Assembly (NCBI RefSeq): GCF_004382795.1
Contig: NZ_SMSG01000007.1
Coordinates: 151,198-215,197, forward strand
Length of the DNA stretch: 64,000 bases
Origin: Cumulibacter soli
GTDB taxonomy: Bacteria > Actinomycetota > Actinomycetes > Mycobacteriales > Antricoccaceae
Direction: 5' to 3'
Below, piece by piece: positions 24,768-34,059 of the stretch. A program made the translations under genes and the position numbers. Below the pieces are notes generated by a model. It made no database searches, had not been told where the DNA came from, and was given only the letters and a program-made list of their open reading frames with translations. How positions within the stretch are numbered: the stretch's first letter is position 1; the number at the start of each line of letters is the position of its first letter.

Positions 24768-25841
24768 ATGTTGGACCCCGATTTACTTCCGCTTCGCAAT
24801 GACCAAGCCGTGGTGCTGCGAGCGATGCGCGCCGAGGACGCGCGCGCGTACGCCGAGGGGGCTGCCGATGCGTCAGTGCGCAAGTTCGCGCATCTTCCTG
24901 ACACCCAGTACACCGAGGCGTCGGTTGTGGCGCTTATCCGCGGCGCGGTCAGTGAGGGTCTGAAACGCGGCGATCTTGCAGTACTTGCTATCGGCGAGCC
25001 CGCCACGGGCGAGTTCGCCGGGAGCCTCGTCCTGTTCAACATCGCCGCAGAGTCAGTGGAAGTCGGCTTCTGGATACACCCCGCGCACCGCGGCAAAGGA
25101 CTTTCCGGTGCCGCCATCTCCCTTGCGCTGGTGCTCGCTCAGCGCAGCGGATTCACTCGGCTGACAGCACGCACAACGCCGGAGAACTTGGCATCTCAGC
25201 GCGTACTCGAACATGCAGGGTTCACGCGCGGATCGGAAGCGCGTGATCTGGCACCCTCTGGCGAAGCAGTCGTGCTGCTGCACTACTCACGCGAGATATG
25301 TGCGAACTCGCTGGTTCCGTTGGAGACCGAACGATTGCGCCTTCGGCTTCACGAACCTGAGGATTCGACCTGGCTACACCGCTTGTACTCGCAGGCCAGT
25401 GTCGTGCGCTACCTACTGGATGAACCGTGGAGTCACGATGTCGCCGTTGAACGGGTCAGCGAGCGACTCGCCAAGACCGACCTCGACACAGACGCCAACG
25501 CCCTAGCGCTCGTGATCGAACACGACGGAGAACCAATCGGAGACGTTCTCCTGTGGCTCGTCGACGCAGACCGCCGGGTCGCCGAGATCGGCTGGGTGCT
25601 CGATCCCATCCACAGCGGAGAAGGCTTCGCGCGCGAAGCCGTGCGCGCGGTATTGCAAGTCGCCTTCGATCACTATCATCTGCACCGCGTTGCTGCTCAG
25701 ATGGATGCGCGCAACGCCGCTTCGGCGAAGCTCGCCGCAGCGGTTGGGATGCGTCACGAAGCGCATCTGCGCCAGGACTGGTGGAGCAAGGGCGAGTGGA
25801 CCGACACTCTCGTCTTCGGGATGCTGGCCAGCGATCGGTAA
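24768..25841 (+). CDS. tandem GNAT acetyltransferase (two GNAT domains)
   Basis: A 357-residue fusion of two RimJ/RimL-like acetyltransferase domains, residues about 8-170 and 183-350. The acetyl-CoA loops are visible in both: HPAHRGKGLSGAA in the first and PIHSGEGFAREAV in the second; each half carries its own RTTPENLASQRVLEHAGF- or MDARNAASAKLAAAVGM-type motif. Substrate is unknown: N-terminal protein acetylation or drug modification are both possible. It is divergent from a TetR gene across 59 bp that hold one palindrome, so repression by that protein is likely. Confidence 0.88.
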   Translation: MLDPDLLPLRNDQAVVLRAMRAEDARAYAEGAADASVRKFAHLPDTQYTEASVVALIRGAVSEGLKRGDLAVLAIGEPATGEFAGSLVLFNIAAESVEVGFWIHPAHRGKGLSGAAISLALVLAQRSGFTRLTARTTPENLASQRVLEHAGFTRGSEARDLAPSGEAVVLLHYSREICANSLVPLETERLRLRLHEPEDSTWLHRLYSQASVVRYLLDEPWSHDVAVERVSERLAKTDLDTDANALALVIEHDGEPIGDVLLWLVDADRRVAEIGWVLDPIHSGEGFAREAVRAVLQVAFDHYHLHRVAAQMDARNAASAKLAAAVGMRHEAHLRQDWWSKGEWTDTLVFGMLASDR

Positions 25842-25905
25842 ACGACGCGAGCGCAGTCGCATGGCCGACGTAAGTCCTGGAGAATCGGTCGCGTACTTTA
25901 GGGGC

Positions 25906-25959
25906 ATGTCAGGTGCTTCTGCTGCGGCTGCCGCCGCTGTAACGGAGACGCTCCGCTAG
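25906..25959 (+). CDS. candidate 17-residue leader peptide upstream of the MFS gene
   Basis: ATG TCA GGT GCT TCT then an Ala-rich run ending GTA ACG GAG ACG CTC CGC TAG (17 residues, MSGASAAAAAAVTETLR). A TACTTT box ends seven bases before the ATG, so transcript and ORF may start together. The end of the ORF forms hairpins with following sequence. There is no Trp or other diagnostic codon, so if it is regulatory it would sense ribosome stalling, for example by an antibiotic, rather than an amino acid. It could also be chance. Confidence 0.4.
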   Translation: MSGASAAAAAAVTETLR

Positions 25960-26061
25960 CGGCGGAACGTCTTCTCACTCTTCGTATCTCACGTTCCGTC
26001 GCTTGATCGTCGGTTCGGTGCGACGCATTTCGTCGCCCGATTCCTCCATCGAGCAACGGAG
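25931..26061 (+). promoter_or_regulatory. structured leader of the MFS transporter gene
   Basis: Competing stems are CCGCCGCT (25931-25938) with AGCGGCGG (25958-25965), enclosing CGGAG/CTCCG (25943-25947/25951-25955); CGGAACGT (25963-25970) with ACGTTCCG (25991-25998), which shares bases with the first; and GCGACG (26020-26025) with CGTCGC (26031-26036). AACGGAG of the MFS ribosome site (26055-26061) also occurs inside the leader ORF (25941-25947), so CTCCG could pair with either copy. This fits translational attenuation but is unproven. Confidence 0.4.
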
Positions 26062-26066
26062 TTCCT

Positions 26067-27530
26067 GTGCCTTTTCGCATCTCTTCACCGCGGCCTGATC
26101 ACATGTCAGCCGTTCGTTCCTGGGTAGTCCTCGTGTGTCTGTCCACCTTGCAGTTCTTCATCGCCGTCGATGTCACGGTGGTCAACGTGGCGTTGCCATC
26201 CATCGGCGATGATCTCGGCGTCGACCCGCGCGGACTGACATGGGTCGTCGTCGGATACACCATTACCGGCGGCGGTTTGCTGATGCTTGGCGGGCGTCTA
26301 GGCGATGTCTTCGGCCGTCGCCGTCTTCTCCTCATCGGCACCGCGATCTTCGGAGCGGCCTCGCTGATGGCGGGCTTTGCGGATACCTTCGCGCTGCTTG
26401 TTATCGCCAGACTGTTCCAAGGGGCGGGCGAAGCCCTCGCTCTGCCGGCTGCAATGGCAACCATCGTCCTGCTATTCCCCGAAGGAAAAGTCCGAGCGCG
26501 AGCATTGAGCGTCTGGGCCGCCGTTGCGAGCTGCGGTCTCGTCTTAGGGTTCGCGCTGTCGGGAATCATCACCGAGTATCTCGGCTGGCGATGGATCTTC
26601 CTGATCGCTGTTCCGTTCGTTCTGTTCGTGCTTGTCGCCTCGGTGATCCTGCTGCCGCGCGATCAGCCGCAAGCGCGCGCGCCACTGGACATCCTCGGGT
26701 CGATGTTGTTGACCGCCGCACCGCTGCTGTTCGCCTTCGCAGTGGTGGAGGCTGCCGAGAACTCCGGGGCGATGGCATGGCTATCACCCGCGGCCCTGAT
26801 AGGCGCCTTGATCGCCGCCGTACTGTTCGTCAAGGTGGAACGCAGAGCCCCGAATCCGCTAGTTCCGCTCGCTTTCTTCCGCAACCGCACCCGGGTGCGG
26901 GCAAATCTTGCGACTGCGTTGCTGAGCGCCGCGCTCTCGACGTCATTCTTGCTTTTCACGTTCTATCTGCAGGACGAACTCGGCCTCACTCCGCTGGACG
27001 CCGGACTGCTTCTGCTGCCGCTTGCAGTGGCTTTGATCGCTGCCGTGACCGTCGTGCCCCGGCTCATGGGGCGTTGGGGAGCACGTGCCTGCATAATCGT
27101 GGGGTTACCGTCCGCAGCAGCAGGCATGATCGCGATTGCTGTGGTCGCACAACTTGAAGCCCCTGCTTGGTTCTTGCACCCGGCGATGCTCTTCATCGCC
27201 GCAGGCATGGGGTTCGGGATAGTTGGCTTGCAGTACGCGGCTGTCACAGGAGTAACCGACGATGATGCCGGCGTCGCATCTGGGGTGCAACGAGCCGCAG
27301 ACCAGTTTGGTGGGTCTGCCGGTGTCACAGTCTATGTGGGATTGGGCTTTACTACGTCCATGCTCCACGGGATGTCCCCCTACGTGCTCAGCAGTGCGCT
27401 TGCGATCATCGGTCTCTGTGTTGCAGGTGTCGTCGTTCGACGGATCACGACCTCCGGCGAGAAGTCGAAAGCGGAGGGGTGCGATCGTAAGCCGACCTGC
27501 CGCTGCCTTGACGGGATATCTGGTGAATGA
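26067..27530 (+). CDS. MFS drug-efflux transporter (DHA2/EmrB-QacA type)
   Basis: A 487-residue transporter with about 14 membrane helices. Helix 1 carries FFIAVDVTVVNVALPSI (the D-T motif of DHA2 pumps). Loop 2-3 has GGRLGDVFGRRRLLLIG (motif A), and motif C-like GLVLGFALSGIITEYLGWRW follows. GTG at 26067 has GGAG five bases upstream; ATG 26103 is a shorter alternative. Family members expel drugs or dyes by proton antiport. The structured leader with a short ORF upstream suggests inducible expression. Confidence 0.9.
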   Translation: MPFRISSPRPDHMSAVRSWVVLVCLSTLQFFIAVDVTVVNVALPSIGDDLGVDPRGLTWVVVGYTITGGGLLMLGGRLGDVFGRRRLLLIGTAIFGAASLMAGFADTFALLVIARLFQGAGEALALPAAMATIVLLFPEGKVRARALSVWAAVASCGLVLGFALSGIITEYLGWRWIFLIAVPFVLFVLVASVILLPRDQPQARAPLDILGSMLLTAAPLLFAFAVVEAAENSGAMAWLSPAALIGALIAAVLFVKVERRAPNPLVPLAFFRNRTRVRANLATALLSAALSTSFLLFTFYLQDELGLTPLDAGLLLLPLAVALIAAVTVVPRLMGRWGARACIIVGLPSAAAGMIAIAVVAQLEAPAWFLHPAMLFIAAGMGFGIVGLQYAAVTGVTDDDAGVASGVQRAADQFGGSAGVTVYVGLGFTTSMLHGMSPYVLSSALAIIGLCVAGVVVRRITTSGEKSKAEGCDRKPTCRCLDGISGE

Positions 27531-27819
27531 CCTCAGCCACCTGGGCAGCCAGAAAGTTCGCCCCACCGACTGCTCGATCTCGTCGTCCCGTCGGCCGCAG
27601 ATGCGGCCAACGGGTCCATGAGCTCGCCGGTTCGCGCCGCTGCCGGTCGACGCTCCTCAGGCGGCTGGATTGCTGCTGAGGCATTCGTGTGATGATGAGA
27701 CCTCCGAAGCCAACGGCTGGTGCTCATGGGATTCTCAGTCGGACGTCGTGCACTGATGTCACCGCATCGCGGCGCCGAGCGAACAACTCACCATTACATT
27801 CACAGATGGGAGAACCGCC
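27531..27819. other. intergenic stretch without a recognised gene
   Basis: About 290 bp between the MFS and ankyrin genes. Short overlapping frames here have no family features. A weak CCTCAG/CTGAGG inverted repeat near 27655-27685 is the only structure noticed. Confidence 0.5.
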
Positions 27820-28560
27820 ATGCAGGCGATCTTCAAGGAAATCGTTGCCGGCGACGAGGCGAGTGTTCGGGCGAGGATCGAAAAGAAGCCGGCGTTGGCC
27901 AACGCTGTCGCAACCGGGACGCCGAAGAAGTATGTGGGTCAGTCCGCGCTACAAGTCGCGACCCGAACGGGTCAGTTCGACATCGCGAGGCTGCTGCTGG
28001 ATAACGGCGCCGATGCGCGTTTCGTCGACGTGACCGAACCCGGCGCATGGTCGAAGTCCGTTCTCCACGATGCGGCCGTGGCGGCGGTGATGAGGTCGCG
28101 CCGGTCGCGACGCACGTTCACTGCAGAATCGGAGCAGGTGTGGAAGGTCGCGGAGGTCGAGAAGCACGATGCGGCGTACCAGTTGCTGGCCGGCCTTATC
28201 GATGCCGGTGCCGACGCGACCGCCGAAGACTCCCTGGGGGCGACACCGCTCGGACGCGCGGTGCATTCAGCGCACGACGTCCTACCGAGACGCAATGACG
28301 AGCGGCCCGAACTGTCCAATGGACATCCGCTCACCCGGGAGCTTGTCGATGATCTGACGCGCATTTTTGCGCTCTTGATTCAGCACGGCGCCGATCCTCA
28401 GCAGGTCGAACCGCAGATGGGCAAGCCGCTGGCCGAGTTCTATCGACATGAACTCGTCGGGAAGTTCCTCATCGGGAACGTCGAACCCGACCCGATCCCG
28501 CAACCAGTCGCCGGATTGAGAGCCGCGCGACCACCCGTTTCCGGTGGCTGCGCTTACTAG
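27820..28560 (+). CDS. ankyrin-repeat protein
   Basis: A 246-residue soluble protein. Ankyrin-type repeats are seen at about 45-75 (GQSALQVATRTGQFDIARLLLDNGADARF), 105-145 (AYQLLAGLIDAGADATAEDSLGATPLGRAVHSA) and 170-200 (ARIFALLIQHGADPQQVEPQMGKPLA, consensus degraded). ATG 27820 follows GGGAGAA. No signal peptide or enzyme domain is found. It ends eight bases from the converging gene. The role, presumably protein-protein contact, is unknown. Confidence 0.8.
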   Translation: MQAIFKEIVAGDEASVRARIEKKPALANAVATGTPKKYVGQSALQVATRTGQFDIARLLLDNGADARFVDVTEPGAWSKSVLHDAAVAAVMRSRRSRRTFTAESEQVWKVAEVEKHDAAYQLLAGLIDAGADATAEDSLGATPLGRAVHSAHDVLPRRNDERPELSNGHPLTRELVDDLTRIFALLIQHGADPQQVEPQMGKPLAEFYRHELVGKFLIGNVEPDPIPQPVAGLRAARPPVSGGCAY

Positions 28561-28568
28561 GGATGGTG

Positions 28569-28988
28569 TCAGGGCTTCGGTGCGTCACGCATTGGGCCGC
28601 CATAGTGCATCTCGGCAGCTGCTTGCTGCTGAGCGACTGTAGTGACCGTCTGAGGATCCACGGGTTCGAACACTTCCACGACGTCCGGGGACTCAAATCG
28701 GTAAGCGACCTTGCCGCCGCCCTGGTCCCTGGCCATGCCGCTCGGCCACACGTCTTCCTGGGCTCCCGCGACTCCAATCAGCCATCCGTGCGGTTCCAGC
28801 TGCTCGCGCACCAAACACAACGCTTCGAACGCATCGTCGGCGATTGCGTCGATGATTCCCAGTGCAGGACCGGTGATCTGCACAGCCCAGCGATAATCCT
28901 CTGTCAGCGTCCATTCGACGACTGCTTCATCGACGATTCCCTCCCGAGCCACCTTGATGGTCTGCGGGCTCGTCAACCAGGGCGCCAT
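28569..28988 (-). CDS. conserved hypothetical protein (139 aa)
   Basis: A 139-residue, slightly acidic protein starting at ATG 28988 (AAAGAAAG upstream); a longer frame to 29120 has an atypical Arg-rich head and is less likely. Central sequence WTLTEDYRWAVQITGPALGI and VREQLEPHGWLIGVAGAQED looks globular and resembles small actinobacterial proteins that sit near toxin/immunity or ankyrin genes, but no family is named with confidence. The 28989-29285 stretch upstream shows no gene. Confidence 0.6.
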   Translation of the reverse strand: MAPWLTSPQTIKVAREGIVDEAVVEWTLTEDYRWAVQITGPALGIIDAIADDAFEALCLVREQLEPHGWLIGVAGAQEDVWPSGMARDQGGGKVAYRFESPDVVEVFEPVDPQTVTTVAQQQAAAEMHYGGPMRDAPKP

Positions 28989-29285
28989 GTGGGTCTTTCT
29001 TTCGTCAGGTGTGCGACGACCACCGGGCGTGTGGTGTGCGCGGTCGTCGCCAGTCGGTACGTGTGAGAATTCCATCCTCGCACGTTGCCGGGCTGTATCG
29101 CTGTCCGCGCCGCTCCCCACAATAAGCCGCTTGCGATTGCCGAGCAGTGAACCTCAGCCGAGGCGTCGCAAGGCCCGCAGGGAGGCTCTGGCGCAAACTC
29201 AGGTTTCGCTCTGCCGCGGTGGCTCCTCGAATCGCTGGCTCCCAAACCAAATGAAGCAGGGCCCGCCCTCGTACGGCGGTTTCAG

Positions 29286-29855
29286 GGGGTCGACGCAACA
29301 CTGCTGTTAGTTGGTGGTGATTAGATCACGCAGACGCTCGGCTGGGGTATCCCAGCCGAGCGTTTTGCGTGGTCGGCCGTTGAGCTGCTGGGCGACGTGC
29401 TCGAGGTCGGCGGGGCTGTAGACGCTCAGATCGGTGCCTTTGGGGAAGTACTGCCGCAGCAGCCCGTTGGTGTTCTCGTTGGTGCCGCGCTGCCAAGGGC
29501 TGGCCGGGTCGCAGAAGTAGACCTGCATGTCGGTCGCCACGCTGATCTGCGTGTGCCGGGCCATCTCCGCCCCTTGATCCCAGGTCAGCGACCCGCGCAG
29601 GTGCGCAGGGAGGTCTTTCATCGCCGTGATGATCGCATCACGGACCTGCTCGGCGTCGTGCCCAGCGGGCAGGTGCAGCAGCATCGTGTAGCGGGTAGCG
29701 CGCTCGACGAGAGTGCTGATCGCGGTCTTGTTCTGCTCCCCGGTGATCAGATCACCTTCCCAGTGCCCAGGGACCGCACGGTCTTCGACCTCGGCGGGAC
29801 GGTCGCTGATCATCACCATCGGGTCGATGAATCGCTGATACCGCGCCGTCGTCGC
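29286..29855 (-). mobile_element. IS30-family element, 5'-truncated transposase
   Basis: The transposase reading frame (stop at 29307) holds the catalytic domain: first Asp in VPGHWEGDLITG, second in LTWDQGAEMARH, and Glu in WQRGTNENTNGLLRQYFPKG. Homology in the same frame goes back to RYQRFIDPMVMISDRPAE near 29845; the N-terminal helix-turn-helix half is missing. The relaxase gene joins directly at that point. A likely terminal repeat starts at GGGGTCGACGCAACACTG (29286 on). One end only is therefore present: an insertion followed by deletion. Confidence 0.85.
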
Positions 29856-31278
29856 GTTGGAACAGGATTGGGCTCGAGGCCAGCTCCGGCGGTGTCAGCC
29901 GCAACGATCCCTGCTCGGCGGCGTCCACGATCATTCCGGTAATCGCCTCCCGATCCCGCATCGAGGCGAATCGCCATCCCATGAGTTGCCGGGAGGCTTC
30001 GGCGTGCAGGTTCCAGCGCCGCCAGGTCGAGCGCTTCTCACCGACCTCCCACACCACCACCTGAGCGACCTCAGCGATGAGGTCCAGCGGCACATCATCA
30101 GCACGCAGCACCGGAGGAGTTGCGTTGGGGGTTGCGGTGACCGTGCGCGCCCACCCGGTCGCGTCCGTGCCGAGGATCGCCCCGGCACGATTACGCCAGT
30201 TCTCGGTGAGCTCGGCCAGCGAGTGGACGTGCTTTTCGGGGCGGGTTGCGAGGGTTGCTTGCGCCCGCAACTTTAGGATCGCCGCCGCACTCGGCTGCTT
30301 GCCATGCTGCTGGACGTAGGCGTCGATGAGGCGATTCTTCTCCTCGTCGATCTGCCGCGCCCGCGTCGAAAACTCCACCACCAGGCTCTCCGGCACCGAC
30401 GTGATCGCCCACGCCGGGTTGCGATCCCTGCCCATGTCGCGCGGCTCCCACGAGACACCGAACGTCCGCGTCATGTGGTCAGCGAAGACGGCCTCGTGGA
30501 GTTCGGAGAGCGCGACGACTGCGGCGTGGAGGGGGCGGCCGTCGAGGGATCGCCATTTGCCGTCTTGCGCGGTCTGGACCTTGTTGCTGATGACAACGTG
30601 CGTGTGCAGATGAGGGTCGCCAGCGCGGGAGTCGTAGTGATCGAACGCGGTAGCGATCACCCCGGTCACATCGACTTGGGCGGCGGCACCGTCGGGGCCG
30701 GTTGCACCGACACGGGTGGTTGCAACCTCTCGTTCGATGAATGCAATCACCTCCGCAACCGCCGCATGATGCGCATCCGCGATCAGAGCCTGCGTGCCCG
30801 CATCCGCAACCGCCCACAACACCGATGCCGACTTCGGAACGCTGAACGTGTAATCGAACCCCGCCACTGCACGACGTGTTGTGCGGGCGTTCTCCTCAGC
30901 CTCGATCTGCGCGACCTTCTCCCGTTTCTCAGCAGGGGCCAACGTCGGATCGAGAGCCGCGGTTCGGGTCTCGATGCGCTCGGAGACGGTGGCGTAGGAC
31001 GGGTAGGCGCGACCCAACGGGTCGCCGGTGATCGGGTCGCGGCCCATGCCGACCAGGAGTTGAAGCTGCGCCTCCGAGACTTCCTCACCATTGACGATCC
31101 GGCCGCCACCAAGGGCAGGGAGGCCTGAGCCCATCCACCTGCCCGGTGGTGAACCCTTCTCCGCGTAATAACGAGTCAACGGGGTCGAGAGGGAACGGTC
31201 GCCATCGGCGGCAGCGACGGTACGCAGCAGGTACTTATAGCCGTCGCCAGCGCTCATCACGCGCATCGAAACCGTCAC
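29850..31278 (-). pseudogene. MobF/TrwC-type relaxase, N-terminal part, cut by IS30
   Basis: Starts at GTG 31278 with AGGAG 7 nt upstream. About 475 residues of a TrwC-family relaxase remain: early GDGYKYLLRTVA, the VAGFDYTFSVPKSASVLWAV block and the metal-binding three-histidine motif GDPHLHTHVVISNKV, typical of the nickase that starts conjugative DNA transfer at oriT. Full TraA/TrwC proteins exceed 1000 residues and carry a C-terminal helicase, which is lost here. Beyond about 29855 the frame runs out of phase into the IS30 transposase and stops at 29752. DNA transfer by this copy is unlikely. Confidence 0.85.
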
Positions 31279-31440
31279 CGAAGTTCTCCTCTCGGAGCAC
31301 AGGTGAGCTCGGTCCCGCAGGGTCAAATCAGAGTTGATTCGCGGGTCTTAAAACCTCATCTGCAAGACGCGTGGCAGCTCAAAGCTGGTTCCGGCGGAGC
31401 AGCGCAGGGTCATGCTTCGGCGCTGGCGGCCATATGGTGG

Positions 31441-31464
31441 CGATGCCCATTGGTGAGGGCATCG
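31441..31464. repeat. inverted repeat upstream of the relaxase gene
   Basis: CGATGCCC (31441-31448) and GGGCATCG (31457-31464) make a perfect 8-bp hairpin with an 8-nt loop, 163 bp upstream of the relaxase start. MobF origins of transfer carry such repeats next to the relaxase gene, so this is a candidate oriT arm; the nick site cannot be assigned. Nothing else is seen in 31279-31559. Confidence 0.3.
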
Positions 31465-31559
31465 GCGGAGCGGTGTTCGTAGGGCTGCCAGATGACCGTC
31501 ACGGCAATCAGCTCGCTCCTGTGACACGGGGCCGTAACCGGCGAGCGGGCTGGCTCTCA

Positions 31560-32548
31560 CTAACCAGATGCAGAGCGTTGTCGGAAACCGATGAGTGCTG
31601 TGATGGCGGCGAGGGCGAGGCAGGCGGCGCCGATGCCGACGGCGATGTGGTGGCCGTCGAGGAAGGCTTGTTCGGCAACGTCCTGGTATTTGGGTCCGAG
31701 AGTGTCGATCACGGCTTGGATGTGGGCGCCGGCGACGTTCTGCGTCTGGTTCTCGGCGGTCGCGCGGAGTTCTGTCGGGAGGTGCTGGGCGGTAGTGCTC
31801 CACGCGGTGGTGGCTGCGGTGGCGCCGATACCGCCGAGGACGGCGAGGCCGACGGAAGTACCGACCTGGCCGGAGGCGTTGACCATCGCAGAGGCGGCAC
31901 CGGAGACGCCTGCGGGTACTTCGCGCATGGCGACGTGGGTGACGCCGGGGACGAGGGTGCCGAACCCGGCGCCGGAGAGCACATACCCGGCGGCGGTCAG
32001 CGCGAAGGGCGTGGTGGTGTCGACGCTGCTGAGTAGGAGCAGGCCGACGGCCGCGACGAGGCACCCAGCGGCGACCACGCGGGCGGGTGGCTGGCGGCGG
32101 TCGATGAGGCCGGTGAGTTGGGCCATGAGCAGGAACGGGATGTTCATGAACAGCCAGGACAGTCCAGTGCGCAGCGCCGACCAGCCTTCGAGGTTCTGGT
32201 AGAGCAGGGTGACGTAGAACAGCACGCTGCTGAACGTGGTATAGCTGATGAGGTAGACGGCGGAGGCGCTGACGAAGCTGGGCGCTCGGAGCAAGCTGGG
32301 TGGGATCATCGGATGGGGCGCGCGTCGTTCCCACCACACGAGGACCGTCAGCAGCACGACACCGGTATTCAAAGGAACGAGCACAGGGATCGAGGTCCAG
32401 GCATGCCCGGAGGCATCCACCAGGCCAAGAGTGATCCCGACCAGCCCGAGCGCACTGGTGGTCACGCCGATGACATCGAGTCGGCCAGCGGCAGGAGAAC
32501 ACGATTGCGGGACGGCGACCAGGGTGAGCACGCTTGCGGCGACGGCGT
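31560..32548 (-). pseudogene. MFS transporter, C-terminal half only
   Basis: About 330 residues with helices of the second half of a 14-helix DHA2-type pump are recognisable (RLDVIGVTTSALGLVGITLG, LTGLIDRRQPPARVVAAGCL, AAGYVLSGAGFGTLVPGVTH, SGAASAMVNASGQVGTSVGL), ending at a normal stop at 31560. The first six or seven helices are absent: upstream, near 32548, the sequence becomes the tail of an ISL3 transposase on the other strand. An open frame continues through that junction to 32720, but these extra residues are antisense to the transposase and not MFS-like. Confidence 0.85.
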
Positions 32549-32549
32549 C

Positions 32550-32786
32550 CCGAAGGATCTGCCAGAGTTGGTCGCCCTCGGACGGACGATCAAGCGGCGC
32601 GCGGGCGACATCCTCGCGTTCTTCGACCACCCCGGAACCAGCAACGGGCCGTCCGAGGCGATCAACGGCAGGCTCGGGCACCTCCGCGGCACCGCCCTGG
32701 GCTTCAGGAACCTGACCCACTACATCGCGAGGAGCTTGCTCGAGACCGGCGGGTTCAGGCCGCTGCTACACCCTCAAACACGATGA
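32550..32786 (+). mobile_element. ISL3-family transposase C-terminal fragment
   Basis: Frame 32550-32786 reads LPELVALGRTIKRRAGDIL, then DHPGTSNGPSEAINGRLGHL, then GFRNLTHYIARSLLETGGF, the highly conserved ISL3 C-terminus with its last catalytic Glu (in SEAINGR). Only about 78 residues of some 430 remain. It abuts the truncated MFS gene, so an ISL3 copy inserted in or beside it and was mostly deleted. Confidence 0.85.
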
Positions 32787-32970
32787 GCCCGTTATCTCCG
32801 GCCGCGACGATGAACACCGGGTGTGGGCGGTGAGCTTGCACAGGGTTCCGGGCGTCCAGTCCCGTCGATACCATGTACCAGCCAGCCCGGCTATCAACCC
32901 GTGTCGTGCGGATGTGGTAGCCGGGCCGATTCAGCGCGGGCCGCGGAAGCGGCTGACGCTGCGAGCTGAC

Positions 32971-33933
32971 TCAGTGGAGAACCGCTGAGGCCGAGCCGAC
33001 GATCGCCGCGATCTCGGGTGCCGCCCCGATTTCGGGTACGGCGAGGAAATCGGGGCGCTGGTAGGCAGGATTCGGATATTCGTAGTACCCCTTGCCGGAC
33101 AGCAGTCCGAGGTGTCCCTTGTCGACGAAATGTTCCTTGACGTACTCGGCGTTGGAGAGCATATCGGCGTCGTCGTTCTTGTGACCCCAGTAGGACATCA
33201 CGTTGTATGCGGTTGTCATTCCGACTACGTCGAACCAGCCCATCGGACCGAGGTTCGCGCCGCTCATCATGTAAGTTCGGTCGATGTCCTCGGGCGTCGC
33301 GATCCCCTTTGTCACGAGCGTCTGCGCCGCATTGAGCAGCGGGACGAACCAGGAGTTGAGGACATACCCGTTCTGCTCCTTGCGGAGCGGGATCGGCACC
33401 ATCCCGATCTCGATTGCGAACTCGACGGCCTGCGTGATGGCGTCGCGCGAGGTTCCCTCGTGCGCCATGATCTCGGCGAGATTCATCTTCCAGATCTGGT
33501 TCGCGAAGTGCAGTGTCAGGAACTTCTCCGGTCGGCCTGTGTCGGCGGCGAAGTCGCTGGGCAGCAGCGTCGAGGTGTTGGTGGCGACGATCGTGCGCTC
33601 CGGGAGGAGCGGAGCCAGGCTGGTGTACAGCCCAGACTTGATCGACGGGACTTCCGGGACGGCTTCGATCACGAGGTCCGCATCCGCGACCGCGGACGCG
33701 AGGTCGGTCGTGTACGTCAGGCGCTGGCGAGCTGCGTCGATATCGGCCTCGCTGGCGCCGAGATCCGACTGATAGATGACGGCGTATCCGTCGAGCGCGA
33801 TCTTGCTTCGCTCGAGCGCTTCTTCGGCGATGTCGTAGATGACGACGGTCTTGCCCTTGAACGCGCTGTGCCAGGCGACCTGGGCGCCGAGCACGCCGGA
33901 ACCGAGCATCGTCAGTCGGTTGAGAGTGGACAT
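32971..33933 (-). CDS. 3-hydroxyacyl-CoA dehydrogenase family protein
   Basis: A 320-residue NAD-dependent dehydrogenase. The N-terminal Rossmann motif is GSGVLG (11-16), followed by the ADLVIEAVPEV and TIVATNTSTLLPSDFA blocks and the catalytic His in LTLHFANQIW. The C-terminal dimer domain has GYVLNSWFVPLLNAA. It is somewhat longer than the usual 285. It oxidises 3-hydroxyacyl-CoA or similar; the substrate is open. It lies 126 bp downstream of the old yellow enzyme gene on the same strand and probably shares its TetR-controlled promoter. Confidence 0.9.
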   Translation of the reverse strand: MSTLNRLTMLGSGVLGAQVAWHSAFKGKTVVIYDIAEEALERSKIALDGYAVIYQSDLGASEADIDAARQRLTYTTDLASAVADADLVIEAVPEVPSIKSGLYTSLAPLLPERTIVATNTSTLLPSDFAADTGRPEKFLTLHFANQIWKMNLAEIMAHEGTSRDAITQAVEFAIEIGMVPIPLRKEQNGYVLNSWFVPLLNAAQTLVTKGIATPEDIDRTYMMSGANLGPMGWFDVVGMTTAYNVMSYWGHKNDDADMLSNAEYVKEHFVDKGHLGLLSGKGYYEYPNPAYQRPDFLAVPEIGAAPEIAAIVGSASAVLH

Positions 33934-34059
33934 GATTCGTTCTTCTTTCTTTTCTTATAGTGCCGAGCCGCCTGCTTGTGGCTGATGGATCGACGGGGTC
34001 AAGGGGTGAGCCGCCCTGCCTGGTAGGTGATTTGGGGACGGCCCACCCCGTGATTGTGG

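Noticed and set aside
31348..32502. A 384-codon minus-strand frame overlapping the truncated MFS gene
   Set aside because: Its composition (Arg, Pro, His repeats) marks it as out of frame with the recognisable transporter helices.
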